From NCBI GenBank assembly GCA_963820965.1, contig CAWGCC010000062.1:349412-413411 (forward strand): DNA of 64,000 nt. Reading direction: 5' to 3'. The notes under the pieces are model-generated. The model saw nothing but the letters and a program-made list of their open reading frames with translations. It was not told the origin of the DNA and ran no database searches. Source of the DNA: DATEDA01 sp963820965 (GTDB lineage Bacteria > Pseudomonadota > Gammaproteobacteria > Burkholderiales > SG8-39). The position numbers and the translations under genes were made by a program. Positions 9,010-18,565 of this stretch are shown piece by piece. Numbering within the stretch: the first letter of the stretch is position 1; each line of letters opens with the position of its first letter.

Positions 9010-10059
9010 ATGAAGCCGTTTTCCGTCCTGGCCGCGGCGCTCGCGGCCACGTTCGCGGTGTCCGGCGCCGCGCTCGCGCAAGCCCCCCAGAAGGTCCGGC
9101 TCCAGCTCGCGAGCGCGTTCCCGACCAGCCTGACGCTGATCGGCGAGGCGCCGGTGAAGCTGTCGAAGAAGATCGAGCGCGCATCCGGTGGCGCGATCGA
9201 GCTCAAGATCAACGAGCCCGGCGCGCTCGTGCCTGCGCTGCAGGCGATCCAGGCCACCTCGCAAGGCTCCGTCGACGCGGCATGGTCGAACGCGGGCTTC
9301 TTCGCCAGCACCGATACCGCGTTCAACATGTTCGCCGCGGTGCCGTTCGGTCCGGGCACCGGCGAATACATGGCCTGGGTCCTGAACGGCGGCGGTCTGG
9401 AGCTCTCGCGGGAAATGTTCGCCAAGCACGGCGTCCACAACATCCCGTGCGCCATCATCCCGCCCGAGGCCTCCGGCTGGTTCCGCAAGGAGATCAAGAC
9501 GGTGGCCGATCTGAAGGGGCTGAAGATGCGCTTCTTCGGTCTCGGGGCGAAGGTGATGGCGAAGATGGGGGTCGCGACGCAGCTGCTCGCCCCGGGCGAC
9601 ATCTTCCAGGCGCTGCAGCTCGGCACGATCGACGCCACCGAGTTCTCGCTGCCGTCGATGGATCAGAAGTTCGGCTTCTACCAGGTCGCCAAGTTCTACT
9701 ACTTCCCCGGCTGGCACCAGCAGGCGACGTTCCTCGAGCTGTACGTCAACAAGAAGAAGTTCGACTCGCTCTCCGACTCGCACAAGGCGATCATCGAGCA
9801 GGCGTGCGGCTCGCTGATGAGCGACGTCATCGCCGAGGGCGAGGCGACGCAGTTTCGCGCGATGCGCGAGATGCAGGACAAGCACGGCGTGCAGATCAAG
9901 GCCTGGTCGCCCGAGATCATGGCCGCGCTGCAGAAGAACTGGCAGGAGGTGATCGTCGAGGAGTCGGCGGCGAACCCGCAGTTCAAGAAGGTCTGGGACT
10001 CGTACTCCAAGTTCCGCGCCGACTACGCCATCTGGCGCGATCACGGCTACCTGAAATAG
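9010..10059 (+). CDS. dctP: TRAP transporter substrate-binding protein, DctP family (second system)
   Basis: The 349-residue product begins with a Sec signal peptide (MKPFSVLAAALAATFAVSGAALAQ). A full DctP domain follows, including ADLKGLKMRFFGLGAKVMAKMG and the PGDIFQALQLGTIDATEFSLP helix. The PPEASGWFRKEI stretch and Trp/aromatic-rich pocket resemble the subgroup near TakP, often for keto or hydroxy acids (inference). GGAGGAG precedes the ATG. A terminator-like hairpin follows the stop, then its dctQ and dctM. Confidence 0.93.
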   Translation: MKPFSVLAAALAATFAVSGAALAQAPQKVRLQLASAFPTSLTLIGEAPVKLSKKIERASGGAIELKINEPGALVPALQAIQATSQGSVDAAWSNAGFFASTDTAFNMFAAVPFGPGTGEYMAWVLNGGGLELSREMFAKHGVHNIPCAIIPPEASGWFRKEIKTVADLKGLKMRFFGLGAKVMAKMGVATQLLAPGDIFQALQLGTIDATEFSLPSMDQKFGFYQVAKFYYFPGWHQQATFLELYVNKKKFDSLSDSHKAIIEQACGSLMSDVIAEGEATQFRAMREMQDKHGVQIKAWSPEIMAALQKNWQEVIVEESAANPQFKKVWDSYSKFRADYAIWRDHGYLK

Positions 10060-10072
10060 GCGTCTTCACCGG

Positions 10073-10110
10073 CCCCGCCGCGGGCGCTGAGCCCCGGCGG
10101 GGTTTCGTTT
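10073..10110 (+). terminator. Terminator-like hairpin between dctP and dctQ
   Basis: The stem CCCCGCCG (10073-10080) pairs with CGGCGGGG (10095-10102) and is followed by TTTCGTTT. This is a Rho-independent terminator layout placed 13 bases after the dctP stop and 17 before the dctQ start. Because dctQM have no other obvious promoter here, it probably acts as a partial terminator, giving more binding protein than permease (inference). Confidence 0.8.
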
Positions 10111-10126
10111 GCCCGGGAGCGTATCC

Positions 10127-10690
10127 GTGAACCGCCTCCTCGCCGCTTCGAACGCGATCTACCGCTTCCTCGAGCGGATCGCCGACTGGTCCGGGTGGCT
10201 GCTCATCGTCCTGATGACGGTCACCTGCGTCGACGTCGTGTGCCGCAAGTTCGGTGTCGAGGGCTTTCCTTACACCAAGTTCCAGGAGCTGGAGTGGCAT
10301 CTGCACACCACGATCTTCGCGCTGTGGCTCGGTTTCAACTACGTGATCAACGCCCACCCGCGCGTCGACTCCTATACCGCGGCGCTGCCGTTCCGCACCC
10401 GGGCGTGGATCGAGTTCGCGGGCGTCCTCGTATTCGCGCTGCCGTACACGCTCGTGGTCGTCTGGTACGGCTGGGACCTGGTGCACACCGCCTGGGTGTT
10501 CAACGAGCGCTCGGACTCCGCGCTCGGCATGCCGTACCGCTGGGTCATCAAGGGCGTCCTCTGGCTGGGGCTGTGGCTGCTGCTGCTCGCGATCATCAGC
10601 GTAGGGCTGCGCCTGATCGTCTATCTCTTCGGCAGGCGTCCGGCCACAGAGGTCGATCTGCGGATCGGTCATTCGGTGTCGCAGGTGTAG
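10127..10690 (+). CDS. dctQ: TRAP transporter small permease, DctQ family (second system)
   Basis: This 187-residue protein has four predicted membrane helices and the DctQ motif MTVTCVDVVCRKFGVEGFPYTKFQELEWHLH near residues 28-60. The GTG at 10127 was chosen because GGGAG lies seven bases upstream. An in-frame TTG at 10109 lies inside the terminator T-run and is unlikely. Three bases separate its stop from dctM. The HLHTTIFALWLGFNY region is characteristic of DctQ of mannitol/keto-acid type systems. Confidence 0.9.
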   Translation: MNRLLAASNAIYRFLERIADWSGWLLIVLMTVTCVDVVCRKFGVEGFPYTKFQELEWHLHTTIFALWLGFNYVINAHPRVDSYTAALPFRTRAWIEFAGVLVFALPYTLVVVWYGWDLVHTAWVFNERSDSALGMPYRWVIKGVLWLGLWLLLLAIISVGLRLIVYLFGRRPATEVDLRIGHSVSQV

Positions 10691-10693
10691 GCG

Positions 10694-12073
10694 ATGCGCT
10701 GGCTCGTCGACAACCTCGCGCTGATCATGTTCGTGGTGATGTTCTTCGTCATCTTCTCGGGCTACCCGGTCGCGTTCGTGCTCGGCGGCACGGCGCTCGT
10801 GTTCGCGCTCATCGCCTGGTCGTTCGACGCGTTCAACCTGATCGGGCTGTCGAACATCCTGCTCCGGATGTGGGGCGGCGTCGCGGCCGACCCGGTCCTC
10901 GTCTCGATCCCGATGTTCATCTTCATGGGCGCGATCCTCGAGCGCAGCGGCTCGGCCAAGGACATGCTCGGCGCGACCGAGATCCTGCTCAAGCGCGTCC
11001 CCGGCGGGCTCGCGGTCGCGGTGATGGTGATGGGCACCATCCTCGCCGCGCCGATCGGCGTGGTGGGCGCCGCCGTCGTGCTGCTCTCGCTGATCGCGCT
11101 GCCGCAGATGCTCGCGGCGGGTTACGACAAGAAGCTCGCGCTCGGGACGGTGGCGTCCGCCGGGACCCTCGGTATCCTGCTGCCGCCGGCGATCATGCTC
11201 GTCGTCATGGCGGAGATGCTCGCCACCTCGGCCGGCGCGCTCTTCGCGGCGGCGACGATGCCGGGGCTGCTGCTTTCGGGTCTGTACCTGCTCTACATCC
11301 TGATCATTGCGATCGTGAAGCCGGAATGGGCGCCCAAGATCCCCGCCGGCTACGGGCCGCAGACCCGGGCCGCGTTCTGGCGCACGATGTGGCACGGGCT
11401 CGCGCCGATGACCTTCCTGATGATCATCGTGCTCGGCTCGATCTTCGCCGGCTGGGCGACCGCGACGGAGAGCGCAGGCGTCGGCGTGCTCGGCTCGCTC
11501 TTCATCGCCTGGCTGAACAGGCGGCTGACGAAACCGATGCTCAAGGACGCGATCCGCGACGCCTGCAAGGCGAACGCGATGGTGTTCATGCTGTTCCTCG
11601 GCGCGACCGGCTTCTCTTACGTGTTCCGGGCACTCGGCGGCGACGAGCTGATGCTCGCGACGCTCGCGCGCTTCGGGATCGACACCAAGTGGGAAATTCT
11701 CGGCTTCGTGATGGTGCTGATCTTCCTGCTCGGCTTCCCGTTCGAGTGGATCGAGATCTGCCTGATCGTCATACCCGTCTTCTTCCCGATTCTGTCCAAG
11801 CTCGACTTCTCCGAGCACCTGGGCTCGGCGTCGTTCTTCATGGCGTGGTTCGGAACACTGGTGGCGGTGAACCTCCAGACCTCGTTCATGACGCCCCCGT
11901 TCGGCGCTACGCTGTTCTACCTGAAGGGCACGGTGCCGGCGGGCGTGGGCATGGGCGAGATCTACCGCGGCATGTATCCGTTCGTCGCGATCCAGGTCGT
12001 CGGGCTCCTCCTCTGCATCGCGTTCCCCGGGATCGTGCTCTGGCTGCCGCGGATCGCGGGGCTGCTCGAGTAG
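10694..12073 (+). CDS. dctM: TRAP transporter large permease, DctM family (second system)
   Basis: The 459-residue polytopic protein carries DctM landmarks: IPMFIFMGAILERSGSAKDML, the LAAPIGVVGAAVVLLSLIALPQML segment and VASAGTLGILLPPAIMLVVM. It is longer than the first DctM and has a different motif (GAAVVLLS instead of GSSIATAAT), so the two TRAP systems belong to different subfamilies rather than being recent duplicates. It ends the operon; a 312-base non-coding stretch follows. Confidence 0.93.
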   Translation: MRWLVDNLALIMFVVMFFVIFSGYPVAFVLGGTALVFALIAWSFDAFNLIGLSNILLRMWGGVAADPVLVSIPMFIFMGAILERSGSAKDMLGATEILLKRVPGGLAVAVMVMGTILAAPIGVVGAAVVLLSLIALPQMLAAGYDKKLALGTVASAGTLGILLPPAIMLVVMAEMLATSAGALFAAATMPGLLLSGLYLLYILIIAIVKPEWAPKIPAGYGPQTRAAFWRTMWHGLAPMTFLMIIVLGSIFAGWATATESAGVGVLGSLFIAWLNRRLTKPMLKDAIRDACKANAMVFMLFLGATGFSYVFRALGGDELMLATLARFGIDTKWEILGFVMVLIFLLGFPFEWIEICLIVIPVFFPILSKLDFSEHLGSASFFMAWFGTLVAVNLQTSFMTPPFGATLFYLKGTVPAGVGMGEIYRGMYPFVAIQVVGLLLCIAFPGIVLWLPRIAGLLE

Positions 12074-12385
12074 CGCCACGGGCCGAACCGGGTCTCGAGC
12101 GCCATGCGGCGGGCTCGGCGACAAGTACATTGAGTCTGGGAGGTCGGCCATCAGACCCTGCGCCCTTCAGCGTGCCGCTGAGTTCGTCGGGCACGGTACG
12201 ATCCCCCGAACGGATGATGGCGTGCCGCCATCGCAGGTCGGAAAATGCCTGTTGAGGGTTTCGAACCCGGGGCGGACGAGTGAAGACCGTGCGCATCGTA
12301 TAGATCTGACAGCGTTATACTTTGCGAGCACGCTTAGGACCAGCTACGAACCTTTGATCTTCGGTCCCTTGAGGGGAGGTACGTC
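12074..12385. other. Intergenic region upstream of the small peptide gene
   Basis: No gene is visible here. A TTATACT box at 12315-12321 could be a -10 element for the small ORF at 12386, but no good -35 sits 16-18 bases upstream. The local base composition becomes less GC-rich here, which fits the start of an accessory segment. A GGGTTTCGAACCC sequence around 12257-12269 resembles a tRNA T-arm, but no tRNA can be folded around it. Confidence 0.4.
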
Positions 12386-12565
12386 ATGTCATTCATTTCC
12401 GGAAGAATCGCACGGAAGAAGAAGGGAATCAGGCAAGCGAAGGCGGTGTTCAGGATCCGGGGCGAGTGTGGGAACCCGCAGAAAGATTGGCCGGAACTCC
12501 TCGAGAAGCTTGGGCGCGCACTAAAGCAGTACGGGCTCACCATCGAGGAAGTAAAGAAGAAATAG
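12386..12565 (+). CDS. Small basic protein of unknown function (59 residues)
   Basis: An ATG at 12386 follows a near-ideal ribosome site (GGGGAGG at 12373-12379, six bases spacing) and opens a 59-codon frame ending TAG. The product starts MSFISGRIARKKKGIRQAK, has a central DWPELLEKLGRALKQYG helix-like stretch and ends in KKK. It has one cysteine (GECGN) and no signal peptide. I do not recognise the family. The strong ribosome site argues that it is translated. It lies 115 bases before an ATP-grasp enzyme and could be its substrate, a partner or unrelated. Confidence 0.55.
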   Translation: MSFISGRIARKKKGIRQAKAVFRIRGECGNPQKDWPELLEKLGRALKQYGLTIEEVKKK

Positions 12566-12680
12566 CAGGGTCCCGGGCGCTACGAGCATTCTTTCGGTAA
12601 AGGAGCGCCCGCCGCCGGCATACGCCGGGGGGTAAGCCCTGAAAAGAAGGCCCGACCAGCGTATTGGCTGGTGTCGGGGG

Positions 12681-13784
12681 GTGCCATCGACTTTCCTGCA
12701 CTCAGGCGAGATCCTCTTGAGCGCCCGACTACTGGTTCTTGCAGCCGGTTCCGCCGCGAGCAACAACCTGATCCGCAGCCTGAAGGCCGGGGATCCTTCG
12801 CTGGTCATTGTCGGCTGCAACGACAGCCGGTTCGTGCTGAAGAAATCGCCGGCGGACCGCAACTACCTGCTGCCGGTCTCCGCGCGAAGCTACCGCACCG
12901 CGTTACGCCAGATCGTCAAGGCCGAACGCGTCGACATCCTTATTCCGACGAGCGATACGGACGTGTTCAGGATCTCCGAGCTTCGGAACAAGCTCGGATG
13001 CCGGACATTTCTGCCCCGCAGCTCGGTGATCGAGCGCTGCCAGGACAAGTACGCGCTCACGGTATTCCTGCGTCGGCGGCGGATTCCGGCGCCGCTGACG
13101 TATCCGATCACGGATACGGGGGCAGTCGAAGGGCTGTTCCGGCGTTTCAAGCCGCGCACTCAACTGTGGTGTCGCGTTCGCGAAGGGACGGGCTCCTACG
13201 GCGCGATTCCAGTAACCAGTCCCCACCAGGTTCAGAGCTGGATCGCGTACTGGGAGCAGATGCGCGCAGTCCCGCCGGGGTCGTTCATCCTCTCCGAGTA
13301 CCTGCCGGGACGCGACTTCTGCGTCCAGTGCCTCTGGAACAACGGCACCCTGGTGCTGGCGAAAATGGCGGAGCGCATAACGTACCTGGACACCGGAAGC
13401 CCGAGCGGGGTCTCATCGACGCCCGCCCTCGCCAAGACCGCCTACGATCGCCGCGTCGTCGAGGTGTGCGCGAAGGCCATCCGCGCGATCGACGCGCGCG
13501 CGTCGGGCGTGTTCTTCGTCGACATCAAGGAAAGCGACGACGGCAGGCCCTGCATCACCGAGATCAATGCGGGCCGCTTCGCGACTATCACCAATATCCA
13601 CGATCTTGCCGGTCGGCACAACATGGCCGTGACGTTTGTCCGTCTCGCGCTCGGCGAAAGGGTCAGGATTCCGCAGGCGTCCGACTTCGCCGAAGGGTAT
13701 TACCTAGTTCGATCCGTCGATACGTTGCCGGCCGTGATCCGGCGAGACGAGCTGTTCGAAGGCATCGAGGAGGCGGGCGTTTGA
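12681..13784 (+). CDS. ATP-grasp ligase, carbamoyl-phosphate-synthase/PylC-like
   Basis: This is a protein of up to 367 residues. An N-terminal Rossmann-like pre-ATP fold (RLLVLAAGSAASNNLIRSLKAG, then ILIPTSDTDVFRI) precedes an ATP-grasp domain. The grasp domain shows DKYALTVFLRRRRIPAP, the substrate-side LSEYLPGRDFCVQ and the metal/ATP residues in GVFFVDIKE and ITEINAGR near residues 290-310. ATP-grasp enzymes join a carboxylate to an amine or thiol through an acyl phosphate; the substrate here is unknown. The start is a GTG at 12681 after a G-run; a TTG at 12717 is an alternative nearer the fold. Codon use is more AT-tolerant than in neighbours. Confidence 0.82.
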   Translation: MPSTFLHSGEILLSARLLVLAAGSAASNNLIRSLKAGDPSLVIVGCNDSRFVLKKSPADRNYLLPVSARSYRTALRQIVKAERVDILIPTSDTDVFRISELRNKLGCRTFLPRSSVIERCQDKYALTVFLRRRRIPAPLTYPITDTGAVEGLFRRFKPRTQLWCRVREGTGSYGAIPVTSPHQVQSWIAYWEQMRAVPPGSFILSEYLPGRDFCVQCLWNNGTLVLAKMAERITYLDTGSPSGVSSTPALAKTAYDRRVVEVCAKAIRAIDARASGVFFVDIKESDDGRPCITEINAGRFATITNIHDLAGRHNMAVTFVRLALGERVRIPQASDFAEGYYLVRSVDTLPAVIRRDELFEGIEEAGV

Positions 13785-13854
13785 GCGCATGGGGAGAGCA
13801 GCCGGAGCACTGAATCGGAAGTCAGCGAACCTTTAGGACTCTCGGGAGGTCGTC

Positions 13855-15012
13855 ATGAACATCAATGCGGTGCGCGTTTCGCTGCTACTGCTGATCGGCT
13901 TGGCCGTGTCTGCCTCGATTGCTGCCGAGGACAGGCTGAAGATCGAGGGCATAGCCGGCGGCGACAGCGTCGTCGTCATGATGGATGCGAGCAAGAAACC
14001 CGGGGAATGCAGCAACGACTTGGTCCGGCGCGCCGGCAGCAACATCGGAGTCGGCAATGTCCGCCGGTCATCCGCCGCTTGCGTTGCGGAGGTCGCGATA
14101 TTCTCAGAGAACAACGCGATGTTGCTCGAAACGCCGATGAACACGTGGACGAACGGCCCCGCGGACGTGCACTTGGTCAAGCTGCAGCCGGTCATCGACG
14201 TCCCCGTCAGCGTCTGGATCGCAGACGGCGGAGGCACCGCACGGCCGACTGGGCACATGAAGCGGACCGAGGAGGTCTACCGGAAGAACAAGGTCGGTAT
14301 CCATTTCGTTTTCACCGTTCGCGACGTATCCGCCGACGCGACGGCGGTCAGCATCATCGACGGCGGGATAGGCCTTCCAAGAGGCAGCAACAACCCCGAA
14401 TGCAGAAACATCGAAAAGCTCCAGGAAAGCGCCTTCTACACGCCCAATACTCTAAATGTCTACTACGTGGCGCTCGAAACCACGGGCAGAAACTGCGCGT
14501 TCAAGCTACCTCCCAAAGACTGCCAAAGCGTCAAGAAGCAACCGGAAGCGGACGGCAACATCACCTATATCGGTGCTAAAGCCCACCGCGGGGTCCTCGC
14601 GCACGAGTTCGGTCATGCCTTCGGCCTGCGTCCCGGCCCCTGCGGGGGACACACGAATGGTCGCCGGGGCTTCGACGAGAGCAACATCATGTGGGTCAGC
14701 GAGAATGCGGACATGGACCACTTCAGCCTGGGGCAGGTGTTTCGAATGAACACCCACACCGACCAGTGGGGCGGTTCGATGCTCATCAAGAACGGCCTGC
14801 GTCCGGATCCAGGACGCCCGTGCCCGCCACTAGACTACCAGCCGTACTTGTCCCGCACTCAAGACGCCCTGGCCGCGCCCGTGAGGTGCGTTCGAGCAAG
14901 CTCGGTGAATCCGAGGGGAAACCGATCAGGGAAACCCGACTCGGACCTCGCCGAGCCGGTCCCTCAGTGCACCGGCTCGTTCGGCAGCGCCCGCATGTCG
15001 AGGTCGGCGTAG
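13855..15012 (+). CDS. Secreted zinc metallopeptidase (metzincin-like)
   Basis: The 385-residue product has a Sec signal (MNINAVRVSLLLLIGLAVSASIAA). A catalytic motif HEFGHAFGL starts at His250, with Glu251 as base and His254 as second ligand. A third histidine follows in GPCGGH, and a likely Met-turn in SNIMW. Metzincins normally have the third histidine at HExxHxxGxxH; here it is six residues further, so a loop insertion or another clan is possible. Several cysteines suggest disulfides. A GGGAGG site precedes the ATG. Its 3' end overlaps the convergent cyclase gene by about 49 bases, and the C-terminal tail (about residues 345-385) looks low-complexity and may be read-through. Confidence 0.8.
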   Translation: MNINAVRVSLLLLIGLAVSASIAAEDRLKIEGIAGGDSVVVMMDASKKPGECSNDLVRRAGSNIGVGNVRRSSAACVAEVAIFSENNAMLLETPMNTWTNGPADVHLVKLQPVIDVPVSVWIADGGGTARPTGHMKRTEEVYRKNKVGIHFVFTVRDVSADATAVSIIDGGIGLPRGSNNPECRNIEKLQESAFYTPNTLNVYYVALETTGRNCAFKLPPKDCQSVKKQPEADGNITYIGAKAHRGVLAHEFGHAFGLRPGPCGGHTNGRRGFDESNIMWVSENADMDHFSLGQVFRMNTHTDQWGGSMLIKNGLRPDPGRPCPPLDYQPYLSRTQDALAAPVRCVRASSVNPRGNRSGKPDSDLAEPVPQCTGSFGSARMSRSA

Positions 15013-18000
15013 GTCGCATCCGCCGCCGCCGCATACGCCTCGGCCTCGGCCTTGCCGCCACGCCGGCCGTGGATCTCGCTGAGGGCGGTCTTGCAGAAGG
15101 CTGCCAGCGGAAGGGCCCCGCACGCTTCGGCGAGGCGTAGCGCCGTCGCGAGCTCCGCTGCCGGTTCGTCGGTGGCCTCAGGAGCGGAAGCCGAGGCAGG
15201 CGCGGGCGATCAGGAATCGTGCCCACGCCTCGTTTCCCCGGCCCTCGTGGGCCAACGCCATCACGAGCGCCCGCTTGCCCTGGCTCAGCGCGTCTTCGAT
15301 GCGGCCGGCGAGCAATGAAGCTTCCCCGAGGTACACGAGCAACATCGGCTGATCGACCATCAGCCGCATGCGCTCGGCGCCCTCCAGCGCCTGCTGGGCC
15401 AGCGACAGTCCCTCGTTCAGCCGGCCGGAGCACGCGTACGCAACGCCAAGCGAAGACATCAGGCGCAAGCGCCACAGCGGAAGCGCATAGCGATCGCAGA
15501 GCGTCAGGCCGCGCTCCAGGGCCCCGATGGCGCCATCGAGCTCGCCCTTGCGCTGCAGCAGGTGGCCGATGCCGAACCACCCCAGCACCTGGCTCAGCGG
15601 GTGTTCCGCATCCTCCGCGATCTCGAGCGCGCGCTTGGCGTAGACCATGCCGCCTCTGAAATCGCCGGTCTCCGCCAGCACGCTCGCCAGCCACGTGCGG
15701 TTGACGACCGCCGGAATGACGCTGAGCTCGAAGCGTTCGCGTTCGCGCTCTTCGACGGTGGCCGCGATGCTTTCCTCGAGCAGGGCGATCGCTCGCCGGT
15801 TGTCGCCGAGCAAGTGGTGACTCTGGCCGAGCCGGTATAGCAGCTCGCCCTCGACCCGATGGTCGCCGTACTCGCGCGCGAGGCGCAGCCCGGCCTCGCC
15901 GAACTCGATTGCACGCCGCTGCTCGCCGGCGAAGAAATGGTGATTGCACCTGAACGCCGCGTGCCGGGCGCTGCGCGCCTTGTCGCCCACGCTCGCGAGA
16001 ACCGGTTCGATCTCCTCCAGGCACTGGCGGATCCGGTCGAGCTCGCACAGCGCGACGAGGGCGTTGCGCAGCTCGAAGCGAAGGTCGATCGCCAGCTCGA
16101 GCGTCGCCCGAGTCTCGGGCAGATGCCGCAACACGCCCAACGCCCGCTCGAAGAAGCCGGCGGCCTCCGCGTTCGCATAGAGCGCGAACGCCTTCCTGCC
16201 GGCACGTTCGAGGTAGTCGAGAGCCATCGCCCAGAGCCCGCCCTGCTCGGCGTGCAGTGCGATGCGCTCGACGTGCTCCTCCAGGCGTCCCGCCGACTGA
16301 GCCAGGATGGCGTGGGCGGCCCGCGCGTGCAGCGCCTGCCTTCGCTCCCGAAGCAGGCTCGCGTATGCCACCTCGCGGGTCATGGCGTGCTTGAAGGTAT
16401 AGGCGTCTTCGGGAAACAGCGCCTTCTCGTACAGAAACTCCGCGGCCTGCAGCGCGCGCACCGCGGCCTCGATGTCCCGCTGCGGCATCCCGGCCACGGC
16501 CTGCAGCAGCGACCGCGGGATGTCGCCGCCGATCACGGCGGCGCACTGCAGGATTCCCTTGAGCTCGGGCTGCAGGCGATCGATACGCGCCGCCAGCAGC
16601 GCCTCGATCGTGGGCGGGACGAAACCCGCGGGCAGCGATCCCTGCGGACGCCATTGACCGGGTTTGCCGCGCAGCACGTCGAACTCCATCAGGCTGCGCA
16701 CGCTTTCCTCGAGGAACAACGGGTTGCCCTCGGTGACGTCGATCAATGCCTGCTTGATCGGAACGAGCTCGGCGTGGGAACCGAGCAGGCCGTCGAGCAT
16801 CTCGTCGGCGCTCGCCGGCGGCAGCGGGTCGATGCGCACCTGGGAGAAATAGCTCTTCCCACCCCAGTTGCTGCGATACTCGGGGCGGAAGTTGACGAGC
16901 AGCAGCAACCGCGCCGCCGGAATGCTGTCCAGCAGTATTTCTAGGAATGCCTGGGTTTCGGTGTCGATCCAGTGCAGATCCTCGAACACCAGGCAGAGCG
17001 GCTGCTTCTGCGACTCCCGGATCAGGAGGCGCTTGAGCGCATCGATCATGGTGCGCCGGCGCTCCGGGGGCGACAGGTTCGTCCAGGCGTCGCTGTTCAG
17101 CCCGACGCCCAGAATGCCGAGAAAGAAGGGCGCCTGCGCCAGCAGCTGCTCCTCGGCGAAAGTCGACAGCTTTGCGACGATCTTGTCCCGCACGCGCGGT
17201 TCGTCATCGCGGGGATGGATGTCGAAATACCGGGTGAGGAGGTCGACCAGCGGCAGGTACGAGGTGGCCTTGCCGTACGACACCGAGCCCGCCTCCAGTA
17301 CCAGCCATCCCTGCATCGGCGGGGAATGGATGAACTCCAGGAAGACACGGGACTTGCCGACGCCGGCCTCGCCGACGAGGGCCACGACCTGGCCGCGTGC
17401 GGCCAGCGCCTGCGCCGCCGCGCGGCGCAGGGTCTCGATCTCGAGCTGACGACCGACGAACTTCGACATCGCGCGGGCGGCAAGCGCATGGATGCGCATG
17501 CGGGTGTTCACGCCCTCGAGCCGGTAGACCTGCACCGGGTCCTGGATGCCCTTGAGGGTGTAGGCTCCCATCGCGCTGCACGCGGACGAATCCCTCGGCC
17601 AGCGCCACGGTGTCGCGGCTGAGCAGGATGCTTCCGGAACTCGCGAGCGGCTCAAGCCTCGCTGCGATGTGAGTAGGTACGCCGTCCACGCGGATTTCGC
17701 GCACCTTCCCCTCTTCATACTTCACTGTGACTACGACGGGGCCGGAATTGATTCCGACGCGCACTTCCAGAGGCAGGCCTATGTCGCGCGCCACTTCGTT
17801 CGCGCGTACGCGGATCGCCTGCTGCATATCGAGAGCCGCGTAGCACGCCATCACCGCGTGATCTTCCAGCTGCCAGCGGCGCACCGAAGCTCGCCATGAT
17901 CCCATCGCCCCGATCACGGATGACGATCCCCTGGTAGTGGTGAACCGCGTCGGCCATGATCTTGACGGTTGGAACGAGCAGGCGCCTGGCTTCCTCAGCG

Positions 18001-18308
18001 TCGAAATCTCTGATGATCTCGGTCGAGTTCGCGATGTCTGCGAACAGGACGGTGGCGATCTTGCGCTCGGCCTCCGCAGGCGAGATCCGATTCGCGAGGT
18101 GCTCCGGGGTCTGGAGCTTGGACAAACTCGCCCGCACCGCCCCCAGCGGCGTACCGCAAGCGCGGCAGAATTTCTGACGCGCGCTCAACGTGGCACCGCA
18201 GTTAGGGCAACTCTCGTACAGGTTCGCGCCGCAGTTTTCGCAGAAGTGCGCCTGACCGTCGTTGCCGAACCCGCACTGCCGGCACGCGTTGCTCCCACTA
18301 TCTGGCAT
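14964..18308 (-). CDS. Zinc-ribbon / class III adenylate-guanylate cyclase / AAA ATPase / TPR protein (three frameshifts)
   Basis: The protein is about 1113 residues if three one-base insertions are removed (near 17867, 17575 and 15178). Two zinc ribbons come first (Cys 9, 12, 23, 26 and 34, 37, 48, 51). A class III cyclase domain follows (VLFADIANSTEII, DRGDGIMASFGAPLA, VRVGINSGPVVV). Next is an AAA/NACHT-like ATPase with Walker A GEAGVGKSR and LVFEDLHWID, then helical TPR-like repeats to the end (ALPNEPVH). Such cyclase-ATPase-TPR proteins are large cytoplasmic signal integrators; their ligand is usually unknown. The length after correction is an exact multiple of three, supporting error rather than decay. 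It is convergent with the peptidase gene. Confidence 0.85.
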
Positions 18309-18565
18309 CGGTCGGACTACGTTCCTCCCTGATCGAAGGGCTCGCGGCGCTCAAATGACGAGCGAGCGTGCGAGACGGTACGGAATTGATGCCTTGCTGA
18401 AGTACTGCCGCAAGGGCGCTCATCTCGCGCCGATTGTGTGCCAAATCCGTGATGGATACCACCGTCCCGCAGGCGGAATGTCCTGCCGGTTGACGCTTAG
18501 AGGGGTACGACTTTGGGATAAGCCAAAAGGCCGCTCCGCAGGGCCGGGGCGCGGCAGCCGTACCG

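Noticed and set aside
10195..12255. 686-codon plus-strand frame over the second dctQM
   Set aside because: Shadow frame of high-GC genes; composition is arginine-rich and dctQ/dctM in the other frames have clear family motifs.
12250..12275. T-arm-like GGGTTTCGAACCC suggesting a tRNA or att site
   Set aside because: No acceptor, D or anticodon arms can be paired around it and no matching repeat was found nearby.
18480..18560. GGCC-rich hairpin followed by TTTT after the M20 gene on the minus strand
   Set aside because: Only a four-base stem can be paired confidently; not strong enough to call a terminator in an error-prone region.
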